DNA of 62,471 nt from an uncultured Eubacteriales bacterium (GCA_900321855.1 ONXS01000005.1:19342-81812), one strand, 5' to 3'; positions 1-9,584 are shown, counted from the stretch's first letter. Numbers and translations: made by a program. Notes: generated by a model not told the origin, from the letters alone.

Positions 1-1
1 A

Positions 2-1786
2 TTCCCTAAGGATTACAGAAATGATGTAACTCTTAACAATATGGTTATGGCAGTAGACACAGAGTGCAGACCAGAGCTTGTAGCAATGCTCGGTGCATCG
101 ATTGCAACATCTATTTCAGATATTCCATTTGACGGACCATGTGCCTCTACTCAGGTTGGTTTAATTGACGGAGAATTTATCCTCAACCCATCACAGAAAC
201 AGTGGAAAGAAAGTGATTTAAATCTTACAGTTGCATCGACAGCACAGAAAGTTATCATGATTGAGGCTGGAGCAAACGAAGTTCCAGAGGCAAAGATGAT
301 AGAGGCAATTTATCTTGCTCATGATGAAAACCAGAAGATTATTGAATTTATCAATGGAATCGTGGCTGAAGTTGGAAAACCAAAGCATGAGTATACAAGC
401 TGTGCAATTCCAGCAGAGTTATTTGAAGAGATGAAGAGAATTGTTACTCCGGAAGAGATGGAAGTGGCAGTATTTACAGATGACAAACAGACAAGAGAAG
501 AGAACATCAAGAAGATTCAGGAACAGTTAGAAGAGGCATTTGCAGAGAACGAGGAATGGTTAGGACTCATCGGAGAGGCTTTATATCAGTATGAGAAAAA
601 GACAGTTCGTAAGATGATTTTAAAAGATCACAAGCGTCCGGATGGCCGTGAGATTACACAGATTCGTCCACTTGCAGCAGAAGTTGATATTATTCCTAGA
701 GTTCATGGTAGTGCAATGTTCACAAGAGGACAGACACAGATTTGTAATGTTACTACATTAGCTCCTTTATCAGAGGCTCAGAAGGTTGACGGATTGGATG
801 CAAATGTGGATTCAAAGAGATATATGCACCACTACAATTTCCCTGCTTACTCAGTAGGTGAGACAAAGGTTTCAAGAGGACCGGGACGTAGAGAGATTGG
901 ACATGGAGCATTGGCAGAGAGAGCACTGATTGCAGTTCTTCCTTCAGAAGAAGAATTCCCATATGCAATCCGTACTGTATCGGAGACATTTGAGTCAAAC
1001 GGCTCAACATCTATGGCGTCTACATGTGCATCATGTATGTCACTTATGGCAGCAGGTGTTCCAATCAAGAAGATGGTTGCAGGTATCTCATGTGGACTTG
1101 TAACAGGTGATACAGATGATGATTTTGTATTACTTACAGATATTCAGGGACTGGAAGATTTCTTTGGAGACATGGATTTCAAGGTAACAGGTACAACAGA
1201 GGGTATCACAGCAATTCAGATGGATATTAAGATTCACGGACTTACAAGACCAATTGTTGAGGGTGCAATCGCAAGATGCAGAGAGGCAAGATTGTTCATC
1301 ATGGATACATGTATGAAACCGGCAATTGCGGAGCCAAGAAAAGAAGTTGGAGAGTTTGCACCTAAGATTGTACAGATTCAGATTGACCCAGCTAAGATTG
1401 GCGATGTTGTCGGACAGAGAGGAAAGACAATCAACACAATTATTGAGAGAACAGGCGTTAAGATTGACATCACAGACGAGGGTGCAGTATCTGTTTCCGG
1501 TGTTGATAAAGAGCAGATGAATAATGCTGTTAAGATGATTCAGACAATTGCAAGTGACTTTGAAGAAGGAAAGATGTATGAAGGTGTTGTTACATCAATC
1601 AAAGAATTTGGAGCATTTATTGAATTTGCACCGGGCAAAGAGGGAATGGTACACATTTCAAAGATTGCAAAAGAGAGAATCAACCGAGTAGAAGATGTTC
1701 TCACACTTGGCGATAAAGTCAAAGTGGTATGTCTTGGAAAAGACAAGATGGGAAGAATCAGTTTCTCAATCAAAGATGCACAGTAA
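2..1786 (+). CDS. pnp: Polyribonucleotide nucleotidyltransferase (PNPase), 5' end outside the window
   Basis: Phosphorolytic 3'-5' exoribonuclease of mRNA decay. The reading frame is open from base 2 with no start, and the first visible residues (FPKDYRNDVTLNN) are internal to PNPase, so about 100 residues lie upstream of the window. The order is: end of the first RNase PH-like domain, an all-alpha linker, the second RNase PH domain (starting near RPDGREITQIRPL), a KH domain (around bases 1380-1510, with GDVVGQRGKTINTI) and an S1 RNA-binding domain (bases 1570-1780, with GVVTSIKEFGAFIEF). The C-terminus ends normally. A long perfect hairpin follows the stop codon. The family assignment is secure. 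Confidence 0.97.
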   Translation, partial: FPKDYRNDVTLNNMVMAVDTECRPELVAMLGASIATSISDIPFDGPCASTQVGLIDGEFILNPSQKQWKESDLNLTVASTAQKVIMIEAGANEVPEAKMIEAIYLAHDENQKIIEFINGIVAEVGKPKHEYTSCAIPAELFEEMKRIVTPEEMEVAVFTDDKQTREENIKKIQEQLEEAFAENEEWLGLIGEALYQYEKKTVRKMILKDHKRPDGREITQIRPLAAEVDIIPRVHGSAMFTRGQTQICNVTTLAPLSEAQKVDGLDANVDSKRYMHHYNFPAYSVGETKVSRGPGRREIGHGALAERALIAVLPSEEEFPYAIRTVSETFESNGSTSMASTCASCMSLMAAGVPIKKMVAGISCGLVTGDTDDDFVLLTDIQGLEDFFGDMDFKVTGTTEGITAIQMDIKIHGLTRPIVEGAIARCREARLFIMDTCMKPAIAEPRKEVGEFAPKIVQIQIDPAKIGDVVGQRGKTINTIIERTGVKIDITDEGAVSVSGVDKEQMNNAVKMIQTIASDFEEGKMYEGVVTSIKEFGAFIEFAPGKEGMVHISKIAKERINRVEDVLTLGDKVKVVCLGKDKMGRISFSIKDAQ

Positions 1787-1808
1787 GATTATTTTATAAA
1801 AAATCAAG

Positions 1809-1853
1809 GAGCAGGGGGTGGATGATTTTGAAGAAAACATCCACCCCCTGCTC
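1809..1853 (+). terminator. Perfect 16-bp hairpin after pnp
   Basis: GAGCAGGGGGTGGATG (1809-1824) pairs exactly with 1838-1853 around a 13-base loop. The run after the stem (TGTATTATAAAAAA) is a poor U-tract. An A-rich run lies before the stem and would act as a U-tract only on the other strand. It may be a 3'-end or decay-blocking structure for the pnp mRNA, or a weak or bidirectional terminator. Confidence 0.6.
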
Positions 1854-1888
1854 TGTATTATAAAAAAGAAAGGACTGACATAATACTC

Positions 1889-2662
1889 ATGAAATTCAGA
1901 CCATGTATTGACATTCATAATGGCAAAGTCAAACAAATCGTAGGCTCATCTCTAGTTGATAAGGGAAATCAGGCAGATGAAAATTTTATATCCGAAAAGA
2001 ATGCCGATTATTTTGCGAGTTTATATAAAGAGAAAAAACTTTCGGGCGGACATATTATCCTTCTAAATCCAAAAACATCAGAATATTATGAGACGACAAA
2101 ACAACAGGCAATACTGGCACTCAACACTTACCGAGAAGGCATGCAGGTGGGCGGCGGTATCACAGATGAAAATGCAAAAGAATTTATTGATGCGGGAGCT
2201 TCTCATGTGATTGTGACATCATTTGTTTTTAAAAATGGTGAAATACAGATGGATAACCTGAAAAAATTAGTTGAGGCTGTTGGAAAAGAGAATATTGTAC
2301 TGGATCTGAGCTGCAGAAAAAGAGATGGAGCATATTACGTTGTCACGGACAGATGGCAGAAATTTACAAATCAAGTGCTTGATGAAAAAACGCTTGATAT
2401 GTTGGCAGATTACTGTGACGAATTTTTGATTCACGCAGTAGATGTAGAAGGAAAAAGCAGTGGAATTGAGACGGAGGTTGTGAAGATTCTTGGAGACTGG
2501 GGAAAGAAAGCAGTTACCTATGCCGGAGGAATCCGTTCTATGGAAGATTTGCAATTGTTAGAAAGCTACGGAAAAGGAAAAGTAGATTTTACGATTGGAA
2601 GTGCACTGGACTTATTTGGTGGAACGATGAGTTTCAATAAAATTGCAGAAATATATTGTTAA
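1889..2662 (+). CDS. hisA: HisA of the eukaryotic (HIS6-like) type: ProFAR isomerase
   Basis: Histidine biosynthesis: isomerises the aminoaldose ProFAR to the aminoketose PRFAR on a TIM barrel. The N-terminus MKFRPCIDIHNGKVKQIVG matches the yeast HIS6 style (CIDLHNGEVKQIVGG) better than ordinary bacterial HisA. Other supporting segments are MQVGGGITDENAKEFIDAGA, HAVDVEGKSSGIE and VTYAGGIRSMEDL. At 257 residues it is close to the eukaryotic-type length. The catalytic Asp of strand 1 (CID) and a second Asp in HAVDVEG are present. No other his gene is nearby, so the gene stands alone between two transcriptional breaks. Confidence 0.85.
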   Translation: MKFRPCIDIHNGKVKQIVGSSLVDKGNQADENFISEKNADYFASLYKEKKLSGGHIILLNPKTSEYYETTKQQAILALNTYREGMQVGGGITDENAKEFIDAGASHVIVTSFVFKNGEIQMDNLKKLVEAVGKENIVLDLSCRKRDGAYYVVTDRWQKFTNQVLDEKTLDMLADYCDEFLIHAVDVEGKSSGIETEVVKILGDWGKKAVTYAGGIRSMEDLQLLESYGKGKVDFTIGSALDLFGGTMSFNKIAEIYC

Positions 2663-2699
2663 TTATGCACAAAATATATCCTGTAATTATTATAAAATG

Positions 2700-2728
2700 T
2701 TGAAAAAGTGCCTTAATTGTGGTAAAAT
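2700..2728 (+). promoter_or_regulatory. Sigma-A promoter of the solute-binding protein gene
   Basis: TTGAAA (2700-2705), a 17-base spacer and TAAAAT (2723-2728), preceded by TGG as an extended -10. The expected start is near 2735, in front of the lipoprotein gene. Confidence 0.65.
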
Positions 2729-2737
2729 TTTAATAGA

Positions 2738-2753
2738 TTCCGAAATCTCGGAA
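2738..2753. promoter_or_regulatory. Operator-like palindrome at the transcription start
   Basis: TTCCGA-AATC-TCGGAA is a perfect 6+4+6 dyad just downstream of the -10 box. This is where a repressor would block the promoter, but the same bases could form a small 5' mRNA hairpin. No regulator gene is adjacent. Confidence 0.4.
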
Positions 2754-2782
2754 AGTATAGAAAGAAAGTAAGGAAAGTGCGA

Positions 2783-4138
2783 ATGAGAAAAAAGAAATTA
2801 TTGAGTTTTGTCCTTTGCATGACAACTGCAGCAATGATTTTTGCCGGTTGCAGCTCTAAAAAAAATAAAGATGCAAAAGATACAGCAAAAGGAAAAGTAT
2901 ATTTTTTGAATTTTAAACCAGAGATAGCTGAGTATTATGAAGATTTAATGAAGAAATATACACAGGAAACTGGTGTTGAGGCAAAAGTTGTTACAGCAGC
3001 AGATAATCAGTATGATGCAACATTGAGTGTAGAGATGGCAAAGACAGATGCACCTACAATATTTACAGTAAATGGCTATATGGGATATGACAGGTGGAAA
3101 GATTCCTGTGCAGATTTAAAAGATACAAAGTTTTATTCTCTTTTAAATGATAAAGATCAGGCACTTGTAGATGGTGATGGAGTATATGCTATTCCACTGA
3201 TGGAAGAGACTTATGGTATCATATGTAACAGACAGATTTTTGCGGCTTATTTTGGGTTAGAAGAGAGAAGTACCGAGACAGGATGCGATGCGATTGAGGA
3301 TATTAATAATTACGATAAATTAAAGGCTGTTGTGGAGGATATGCAGGCTCACAAAGAAGAACTTGCCATTGATGGAGTATTTTCAATGCCAGCACTAAAT
3401 GCGACAAGCAATTGGAGATTTACCAATCATTTATTCAACGTTCCATTGAACTATGAGTATCATGATGCCGGACTTGCAGACAAAGAAGAAATTCAGTTTT
3501 CATATGCACCTCAGATGAAGAATATTGTTGATTTATATTTGGATAATTCAGTAGATGTGAGAGAAAATTCAGCAAATGGATCAGTAGAAGATGCTATGGC
3601 TGAATTCGCAACAGGAAAAGTTGCAATGGTACAGAATGGAACATGGGCATGGGGAGAACAGATTCATGTGGATGGTTCCGTTGTATCAGCAGAGGACTTG
3701 TATTTTATGCCAATTTACACAGGAATTGCCGGAGAAGAGAAACAGGGACTTTGTACAGGAACAGAGAATTATGTGTGTGTAAATGCCAATGCCTCAAAAG
3801 ATGATATTAAGGCATCTGAGGATTTTCTGGAATGGTTATATACATCAGAGACAGGAAAGTCTTTTGTGCTGGCTCATTATGGTATTGCACCATTTGATGG
3901 TATTGATAATGACAAGATTGCTGATTCAAATCCACTTGTAAAACTTGCATTGGAAGATATTAATAATTCAGATACAAATAATGTAGCATGGTCACTGACA
4001 ACAGTTCCAAGTCAGAACTGGAAAGATGCATTTGGAGCAGATTTACTTGGATATGCACAGGGATCCGTTGAATGGGATACGGTTGTAAATAATGCAAAAC
4101 AGAACTGGGCATCTGAAAAAGCTCAGGCTGAACAGTAG
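2783..4138 (+). CDS. Sugar ABC transporter substrate-binding lipoprotein (family 1)
   Basis: Extracellular receptor of an ABC importer, tethered to the membrane by lipid. The N-terminus MRKKKLLSF plus a hydrophobic stretch ends in the lipobox FAGC, with Cys23 as the lipidation site, followed by a short polar linker. The body has the family-1 fold features (repeated aromatic residues, ATGKVAMVQNGTW, an NYVCVNANASKDD segment). The ATG at 2783 is preferred because AGGAA lies 7 bases upstream; the GTG at 2777 overlaps that site. No permease or ATPase gene is adjacent. The following malQ suggests a maltodextrin or other alpha-glucan substrate, but this is inference from context. Confidence 0.85.
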   Translation: MRKKKLLSFVLCMTTAAMIFAGCSSKKNKDAKDTAKGKVYFLNFKPEIAEYYEDLMKKYTQETGVEAKVVTAADNQYDATLSVEMAKTDAPTIFTVNGYMGYDRWKDSCADLKDTKFYSLLNDKDQALVDGDGVYAIPLMEETYGIICNRQIFAAYFGLEERSTETGCDAIEDINNYDKLKAVVEDMQAHKEELAIDGVFSMPALNATSNWRFTNHLFNVPLNYEYHDAGLADKEEIQFSYAPQMKNIVDLYLDNSVDVRENSANGSVEDAMAEFATGKVAMVQNGTWAWGEQIHVDGSVVSAEDLYFMPIYTGIAGEEKQGLCTGTENYVCVNANASKDDIKASEDFLEWLYTSETGKSFVLAHYGIAPFDGIDNDKIADSNPLVKLALEDINNSDTNNVAWSLTTVPSQNWKDAFGADLLGYAQGSVEWDTVVNNAKQNWASEKAQAEQ

Positions 4139-4152
4139 GATAGCAATAAGTA

Positions 4153-4192
4153 TAAAGGGTGAGATTGATACATGTATCTCTCCCTTTTTTTA
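4153..4192 (+). terminator. Intrinsic terminator after the solute-binding protein gene
   Basis: AAAGGG-T-GAGAT pairs with ATCTC-T-CCCTTT around a short loop and runs into a T8 tract. It separates the receptor gene from malQ, at least partially. Confidence 0.75.
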
Positions 4193-4232
4193 CAGAAATT
4201 AGCAAAAAGGTTTTACCGGAAAGAAGGTTATT

Positions 4233-5708
4233 ATGAGAAGTGCAGGCGTTTTGTTACCAGTAGCAAGTTTACCATCAAATTATGGAATTGGATGTTTTTC
4301 CAAAGAGGCGTATAAATTTATTGACCAGTTAAAAGCAGCAAAACAGAAATACTGGCAGATACTGCCACTTGGTCCCACAAGTTTTGGAGATTCTCCATAT
4401 CAGGCATTTTCAACATTTGCCGGAAATCCATATTTTATTGACTTAGAGACTTTGATTGAAGAAGGATTATTAAATAAAGAGGAATGTGAGGAGTGTGACT
4501 TTGGGGATGATCTCAGATATATTGACTATGAAAAAATCTACGAATCGAGATTCGGAATTCTCTGGCAGGCCTTTGAAAATTTTGATAAGGGAAATTCAGA
4601 CTTTATTGCATATAAAGAAGAAAATCAGGAATGGCTCGAAGATTATGCGTTGTTTATGGCGGTTAAGGATTCAAATGAAGGGCTGGAATGGACAAAATGG
4701 GAAGAGGATATTTCTGAAAGAAATCCGGAAGCGATTGAGAAATATAAAGAAGAACTGATTGATGATGTAGAGTTTTATAAATTTATTCAATATGAATTTT
4801 ATATTCAGTGGATGAAATTAAAGAGATATGCAAATGAGAATGGAATTCAGATTATTGGAGATATTCCAATTTACGTTGCATTTGACAGTGCAGACTGCTG
4901 GGCATCTTCGGAACTGTTTCAGTTTGACTCGGACAACAGACCAGTTGCAGTTGCCGGCTGTCCGCCAGATGCTTTTGCTGCTACAGGACAGCTCTGGGGA
5001 AATCCACTCTATAACTGGGAATATCATAAGAGTACAGGATATGCGTGGTGGAAGAAGAGAGTAGCATACAGTTTTAAGTTATATGATGTAGTTCGTATCG
5101 ATCATTTCAGAGGTTTTGATGAGTATTACTCAATTCCATTTGGAGATAAAACCGCCGAGAACGGACACTGGGAGAAGGGACCGGGAATTGACTTATTCCA
5201 TGCCCTGACAGAGGAGTTTGGAGAATTAAATATTATTGCAGAGGATTTGGGTTATCTGACCGATAGTGTGAAACAACTTGTGAGTGATACCGGTTATCCG
5301 GGAATGAAGATTATGCAGTTTGCATTTGATTCAAGAGAAGAGAGCAATTATCTCCCTCACACTTATGAGAAAAACTGTGTTGTCTATACGGGAACACATG
5401 ATAACGACAATGTTCAGGGATGGTATGACAGCATTTCAAAAGCGGACAGAGATTATATGAAAGAATATTTGCACACATCGACAAAGAGAGCAAACATTCA
5501 TTTTGATTTGATTCGTGCGTGTCTGGCATCGGTTGCAGATACTGCGATTATTCCGATTCAGGATTATTTGGGACTTGGCTCTGAGGCAAGAATTAATATA
5601 CCATCTACTCTTGGAACGAACTGGAGATGGCGCCTGTTCACTGGAGAGATTGATGATAAATTGATTCAGAAGATGGCAAAAATGACAGAGGTTTACGAGA
5701 GAGACTAA
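4233..5708 (+). CDS. malQ: 4-alpha-glucanotransferase (amylomaltase), GH77
   Basis: Transfers alpha-1,4-glucan segments between maltodextrins and releases glucose; cytoplasmic. At 491 residues it is the usual bacterial length. The N-terminus RSAGVLLPVASLPSNYGIG and ILPLGPTSFGDSPYQ are family hallmarks. The GH77 catalytic triad is visible: nucleophile Asp in VVRIDHFRG, acid/base Glu in IIAEDLGYL, and transition-state Asp in GTHDNDNVQGW. It follows the solute-binding protein after a terminator hairpin, so the two may form one partly attenuated maltodextrin unit. The start ATG has GAAAGAAGG upstream. Confidence 0.96.
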   Translation: MRSAGVLLPVASLPSNYGIGCFSKEAYKFIDQLKAAKQKYWQILPLGPTSFGDSPYQAFSTFAGNPYFIDLETLIEEGLLNKEECEECDFGDDLRYIDYEKIYESRFGILWQAFENFDKGNSDFIAYKEENQEWLEDYALFMAVKDSNEGLEWTKWEEDISERNPEAIEKYKEELIDDVEFYKFIQYEFYIQWMKLKRYANENGIQIIGDIPIYVAFDSADCWASSELFQFDSDNRPVAVAGCPPDAFAATGQLWGNPLYNWEYHKSTGYAWWKKRVAYSFKLYDVVRIDHFRGFDEYYSIPFGDKTAENGHWEKGPGIDLFHALTEEFGELNIIAEDLGYLTDSVKQLVSDTGYPGMKIMQFAFDSREESNYLPHTYEKNCVVYTGTHDNDNVQGWYDSISKADRDYMKEYLHTSTKRANIHFDLIRACLASVADTAIIPIQDYLGLGSEARINIPSTLGTNWRWRLFTGEIDDKLIQKMAKMTEVYERD

Positions 5709-5773
5709 ATAATAGTTAAAAAATGGGGACAAAACGAAAAACAAAGGCATAAAAAGCGAGGAGGTTTTCCTAA

Positions 5774-7399
5774 ATGGGATACGTAGCAGACTATAAAAAT
5801 AAATTTGAAATGTTAATAGAAATTCAAAACAAGTACCAGATTGATTCCTCTGGTACAAAAGAGATTTTTGATGGAATTGATTCTTATCGTGTCAATGCAC
5901 CGGTAGTTGGTAATTTCAGTACAGGAAAGAGTTCCATGATTAATGCAGTCATTGAAAAACCATTGCTCAGTGTAGAGATTACACCGGAGACAGCCGTGCC
6001 AACAGAAATCTATTATGGAGAAAACAAAGTTTATCAATACGATAAGACAGGTGTCATTGAGAGAAAGATTGAGGAACTTCCATTGAAGGAACTTACAGTT
6101 CAGACAACGGATCTTGTGAAAATTGAATATAAAAATCCATTTCTGGAAGAGATTAAGACCGTTAATATCGTGGATTTACCAGGTTTTGATACAAACTTTG
6201 AACTTCACAACCGAGCAATTGACCAGTATCTTCCAAACAGTTTGGCATATCTCTTGGTTGTATCATCCGATGAACCGGTTTTAAAAGAGAGTATTTCAGA
6301 GTTTTTAAAAGAGTTAAAAGAGTACAATATGCCAGTGTATGTTGTGATTACAAAATGTAATCGTCTCGATGAAGAAGAACTGGAAGAGTGTAAAAAACTG
6401 CTCAAAAAACAGGTTGGAAAAATTATTGAAAAAGATGATGTGACAGTTGCGTGTGTAGATTCCTATGGAGATATTAGAAATGAGGACCTCAAAAATATTT
6501 TGAGAGAAATTCAGAGTCAGACAGGGAAAATCTTTATCAATAAATATTCAAAGGCACTTAGACAGGCATCGATGCTCACAGAAGTTTATCTGTTAGAGAG
6601 AATCGATAAGGCACGTCTTTCTACATCAAAACTCGAAGAGGAAGAAGAAAAAGTTAAGAAAAAGATGGATGCCATTTCTGTGGTGATTGATAAGGAAAAG
6701 CAGAATTTTGACAGACAGGCAAAAGTTTGTATTAATACAATCAAAGAGAGAATCAAGGTTGATTTAGAGGGAACGGTTCCAACAATCAGCGCGATGATTG
6801 AAAATGGAACGGATATTACAGAAAAAATTAATTCCGTTGTGAGAAGGTCGGTTCGAATTGGAATCAATACAGAGTTTGAACCAAAATTAAAAAAATATGT
6901 AGAACATATTTCGGAAATGATAACCATTCAATTTCCGGAAAATGAGCTGATTGTAGATAATCTTGGAGATGTATTAAAAAATAATCCGATTGAAGAAGTG
7001 ACAAAGACAGCATTGCCAGTCATTCTTGCAGGTGTGGGATTCGTACTTACACCAATTGCTGCTGTTGTCGGAGGTATTTTGGGAGTTACATTTGACATTA
7101 TTCACAATATCTCAAGCAATAAGAAAAAACAGAAAGAAGTAGATAAGGCTGCAAAAGCAATTATCCAAGAAGTTTCTGAACAGACAGCAATCAGCATTGA
7201 GCAGGAAATTACAAAATATATTGCAAATGTAAATAAAAAGATTGAACAGGATGTATTAAAGCGGAAAGCAATTCTGCAGAAATCAATTGATGATATTCGA
7301 ATTGATATTAGTATTGAAGAGAATACCCGTTCAAAAGATATAGAAGATTTGGAGAAGGATTTAGCACTTGTCAGAACATTTCGAAATGACAATCTGTAA
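5774..7399 (+). CDS. Dynamin-like GTPase, first of a tandem pair
   Basis: A 541-residue large GTPase of the bacterial dynamin family. The P-loop GNFSTGKS is at residues 46-53, the G3 motif DLPGFD near 135 and the G4 motif TKCN near 192. A predicted coiled-coil stretch covers about 280-330. A hydrophobic segment near 415-445 (LPVILAGVGFVLTPIAAVVG) looks like a membrane-inserting paddle, and a helical, Lys/Glu-rich tail follows. Known bacterial dynamins bind and remodel membranes, often as pairs. The start has a strong GAGGAGG site. The next gene is another dynamin-like GTPase 14 bases downstream, so the two are probably made together and may form a heteromer. The specific cellular role is unknown. 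Confidence 0.85.
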   Translation: MGYVADYKNKFEMLIEIQNKYQIDSSGTKEIFDGIDSYRVNAPVVGNFSTGKSSMINAVIEKPLLSVEITPETAVPTEIYYGENKVYQYDKTGVIERKIEELPLKELTVQTTDLVKIEYKNPFLEEIKTVNIVDLPGFDTNFELHNRAIDQYLPNSLAYLLVVSSDEPVLKESISEFLKELKEYNMPVYVVITKCNRLDEEELEECKKLLKKQVGKIIEKDDVTVACVDSYGDIRNEDLKNILREIQSQTGKIFINKYSKALRQASMLTEVYLLERIDKARLSTSKLEEEEEKVKKKMDAISVVIDKEKQNFDRQAKVCINTIKERIKVDLEGTVPTISAMIENGTDITEKINSVVRRSVRIGINTEFEPKLKKYVEHISEMITIQFPENELIVDNLGDVLKNNPIEEVTKTALPVILAGVGFVLTPIAAVVGGILGVTFDIIHNISSNKKKQKEVDKAAKAIIQEVSEQTAISIEQEITKYIANVNKKIEQDVLKRKAILQKSIDDIRIDISIEENTRSKDIEDLEKDLALVRTFRNDNL

Positions 7400-7413
7400 C
7401 AGGAGGTGTAATT

Positions 7414-9522
7414 GTGGAGTTTTACGAGAGAAGTAGAGAAGATGAAATTGAATTTAGCAGATTTACGGAAAAAGTAGATAATATTTACAATAATTTGAGA
7501 AAATATGAAGGAGAAATCGATTTATTTGATATTTCTCTGATTAAGAAAAATTTTATTACAAAGACAAATGATTTCTTCCGTGATGACAGAAAATTAAATA
7601 TAGGTATTATTGGACGTGTTAAAGTTGGAAAATCTACCTTTTTAAATGACTTGTTATTTGAAGGAAAGAGTATTCTGCCGACAGCAGTCACACCAAAGAC
7701 AGCGGCACTTACACGAATTGAGTATGACGATGACAACCGAATTGAGGTGGAATATTTCACAAGAGATGAGTGGAGAATTATTACATCGAAAGCCGAAGAG
7801 GACATCGATACCGGAGAGTATGTTGTTGCTAAAGAAATTGTCTCAATGTTGAAGGAACGTGATATTGTTCCGGAGGATTATATTGCGAGAGGACATTCCA
7901 CTATACGATATAACAGTTCAGAGGCATTGATGAAAGATTTGAACGAATATGTTGGAGAAAATGGTAAGTTTACACCAATTGTTAAGAGTGTCAGCATTTT
8001 TGTGGATAACGAGGAATTAGATGAAATATCGATTGTGGATACTCCGGGACTCTATGATCCTGTCTTATCGCGTGTAGATAAGACAAAACAGTTTATGGAA
8101 CTCTGTGATGTGGTATTTTTCTTGAGTAAATCAACATCATTTTTAGATAAGAATGATATTGATTTGATGGCATCCCAGCTTCCAAAAAAAGGTGTGAAGA
8201 AAGTAATTCTGGTATGCAGCCGATTTGATGATGGAATCAGAGATACACTCTGGAATTGTGAGAGTCTAGATCAGGCAATTGAGCAGACGAGAAGTAAATT
8301 GACACATTATGCACAGCAGGCATTTATCAATTACAGAAACGTCAATGCGTATGTCAACAATGATGTGATTGAACAGTTCAAACATCCAATCTTTATTTCG
8401 TCTATGGTGGATGGAATGTTGAAGAAGGATTCATCTGAGTACACCAGTAAAGAGAAAAAAGTGTATGACGATTTATGCATCAAAGGAGAGGCGACAAGAG
8501 AACAGCTGGAAAAGATTTCAAATATGCAGCAGTTGAAAAAAATCTTTGATGAAGTTGTAGAAGAGAAAGAACATGTATTGGAAGAAAAAGCAAAAACATT
8601 TATTCCGGTTGCAAAAGAAGAATTAAATGACAAGCTTTCAAGAATTATGGCTCTTGCAACAAAGAGAAAAGAGCAGCTCGCAGTCAATGATAAAGAAAAA
8701 CTCAGTGCTCATAAAAAAGCAATCTCCATCCAAATCAATAAAATGAATGCAAATCTGGAAATTGTATTCAATGACTTGATTAAGAAGGTTGAAGAGCACA
8801 AAATTCAGGCAATCAGTGAAATCAGGGCATATAACCGAGAGTATCTTCAGGTTCCTGAAAAAGAAGGTGTCACCACTCATTTTGAGATTAAAAAAGAATC
8901 CTCAGCGGTATGGTTTAAACCGTGGACATGGGGAACAAGCTCAAGAGTCATCTATAGTTATGATGAAAAATATCAGTATATTGATGCGTATGATGCAGTT
9001 GAGAATATTCGAAATTTTGTAGAGGATGGAAAAGAATCTATTGAGAGGGCATTTAATAAGTCTATTGATATTGCGGAGATGAAACATAAACTTTTATCTA
9101 TTATCGTAGAAAATCTCAGCACACTTGGCGATGAATACGATGGCTCCTATTACAGACTGCTTGTAGAAAAAACATTGCAGGAAATCAAAATTCCACAGAT
9201 TGAATTTCCAACAACACAGTTTGAGGAGATGATTACATCAGAATTCTCAGGAGAGATTAAGAGCAATTCTATGAAATCCAACTTTAAAAAAGTTCTCTCG
9301 GATGCAATCTATGATGTCAGAGAGGGAATTTGTAAGAAGTTAGAGAGCGAAGTGATGAGATTTGAAGATGGTCTGGAAGAACTCAAGAACAGCTTTGCAA
9401 ATACACTCCTTGCTGATATTAAGAGAGAGTTAGACACAATTATCGAGCAGTCCTCAGATAAAGAGAATAAGATAAAGGTGTATACGGAAATTATTGATAT
9501 TATAGAAAAGATAGATGCATAA
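7414..9522 (+). CDS. Dynamin-like GTPase, second of a tandem pair
   Basis: A 702-residue GTPase with P-loop GRVKVGKS near residues 66-73, G3 DTPGLYD near 209 and a G4-like SRFD near 268. Long helical regions follow (residues 380-450 and 560-700). The tail has the motif AVWFKPWTWGTSSRV near residue 505, an aromatic patch that could touch the membrane; there is no long hydrophobic stretch as in its partner. The start is GTG with AGGAGGTG 5 bases before it. Together with the gene just upstream it makes a two-gene unit ending in a strong terminator. Pairs of unlike dynamins are known in other bacteria (for example IniA/IniC and DynA/DynB), but I cannot assign this pair to one of them. Confidence 0.85.
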   Translation: MEFYERSREDEIEFSRFTEKVDNIYNNLRKYEGEIDLFDISLIKKNFITKTNDFFRDDRKLNIGIIGRVKVGKSTFLNDLLFEGKSILPTAVTPKTAALTRIEYDDDNRIEVEYFTRDEWRIITSKAEEDIDTGEYVVAKEIVSMLKERDIVPEDYIARGHSTIRYNSSEALMKDLNEYVGENGKFTPIVKSVSIFVDNEELDEISIVDTPGLYDPVLSRVDKTKQFMELCDVVFFLSKSTSFLDKNDIDLMASQLPKKGVKKVILVCSRFDDGIRDTLWNCESLDQAIEQTRSKLTHYAQQAFINYRNVNAYVNNDVIEQFKHPIFISSMVDGMLKKDSSEYTSKEKKVYDDLCIKGEATREQLEKISNMQQLKKIFDEVVEEKEHVLEEKAKTFIPVAKEELNDKLSRIMALATKRKEQLAVNDKEKLSAHKKAISIQINKMNANLEIVFNDLIKKVEEHKIQAISEIRAYNREYLQVPEKEGVTTHFEIKKESSAVWFKPWTWGTSSRVIYSYDEKYQYIDAYDAVENIRNFVEDGKESIERAFNKSIDIAEMKHKLLSIIVENLSTLGDEYDGSYYRLLVEKTLQEIKIPQIEFPTTQFEEMITSEFSGEIKSNSMKSNFKKVLSDAIYDVREGICKKLESEVMRFEDGLEELKNSFANTLLADIKRELDTIIEQSSDKENKIKVYTEIIDIIEKIDA

Positions 9523-9545
9523 TATTATAGAAAAATATTTTATAT

Positions 9546-9584
9546 ATAATAGTCACACGAATCCAACGTGTGACTATTATTTTG
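9546..9584 (+). terminator. Intrinsic terminator after the dynamin pair
   Basis: A perfect 14-bp stem (ATAATAGTCACACG with CGTGTGACTATTAT), a 7-base loop, then TTTGG. Confidence 0.8.
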
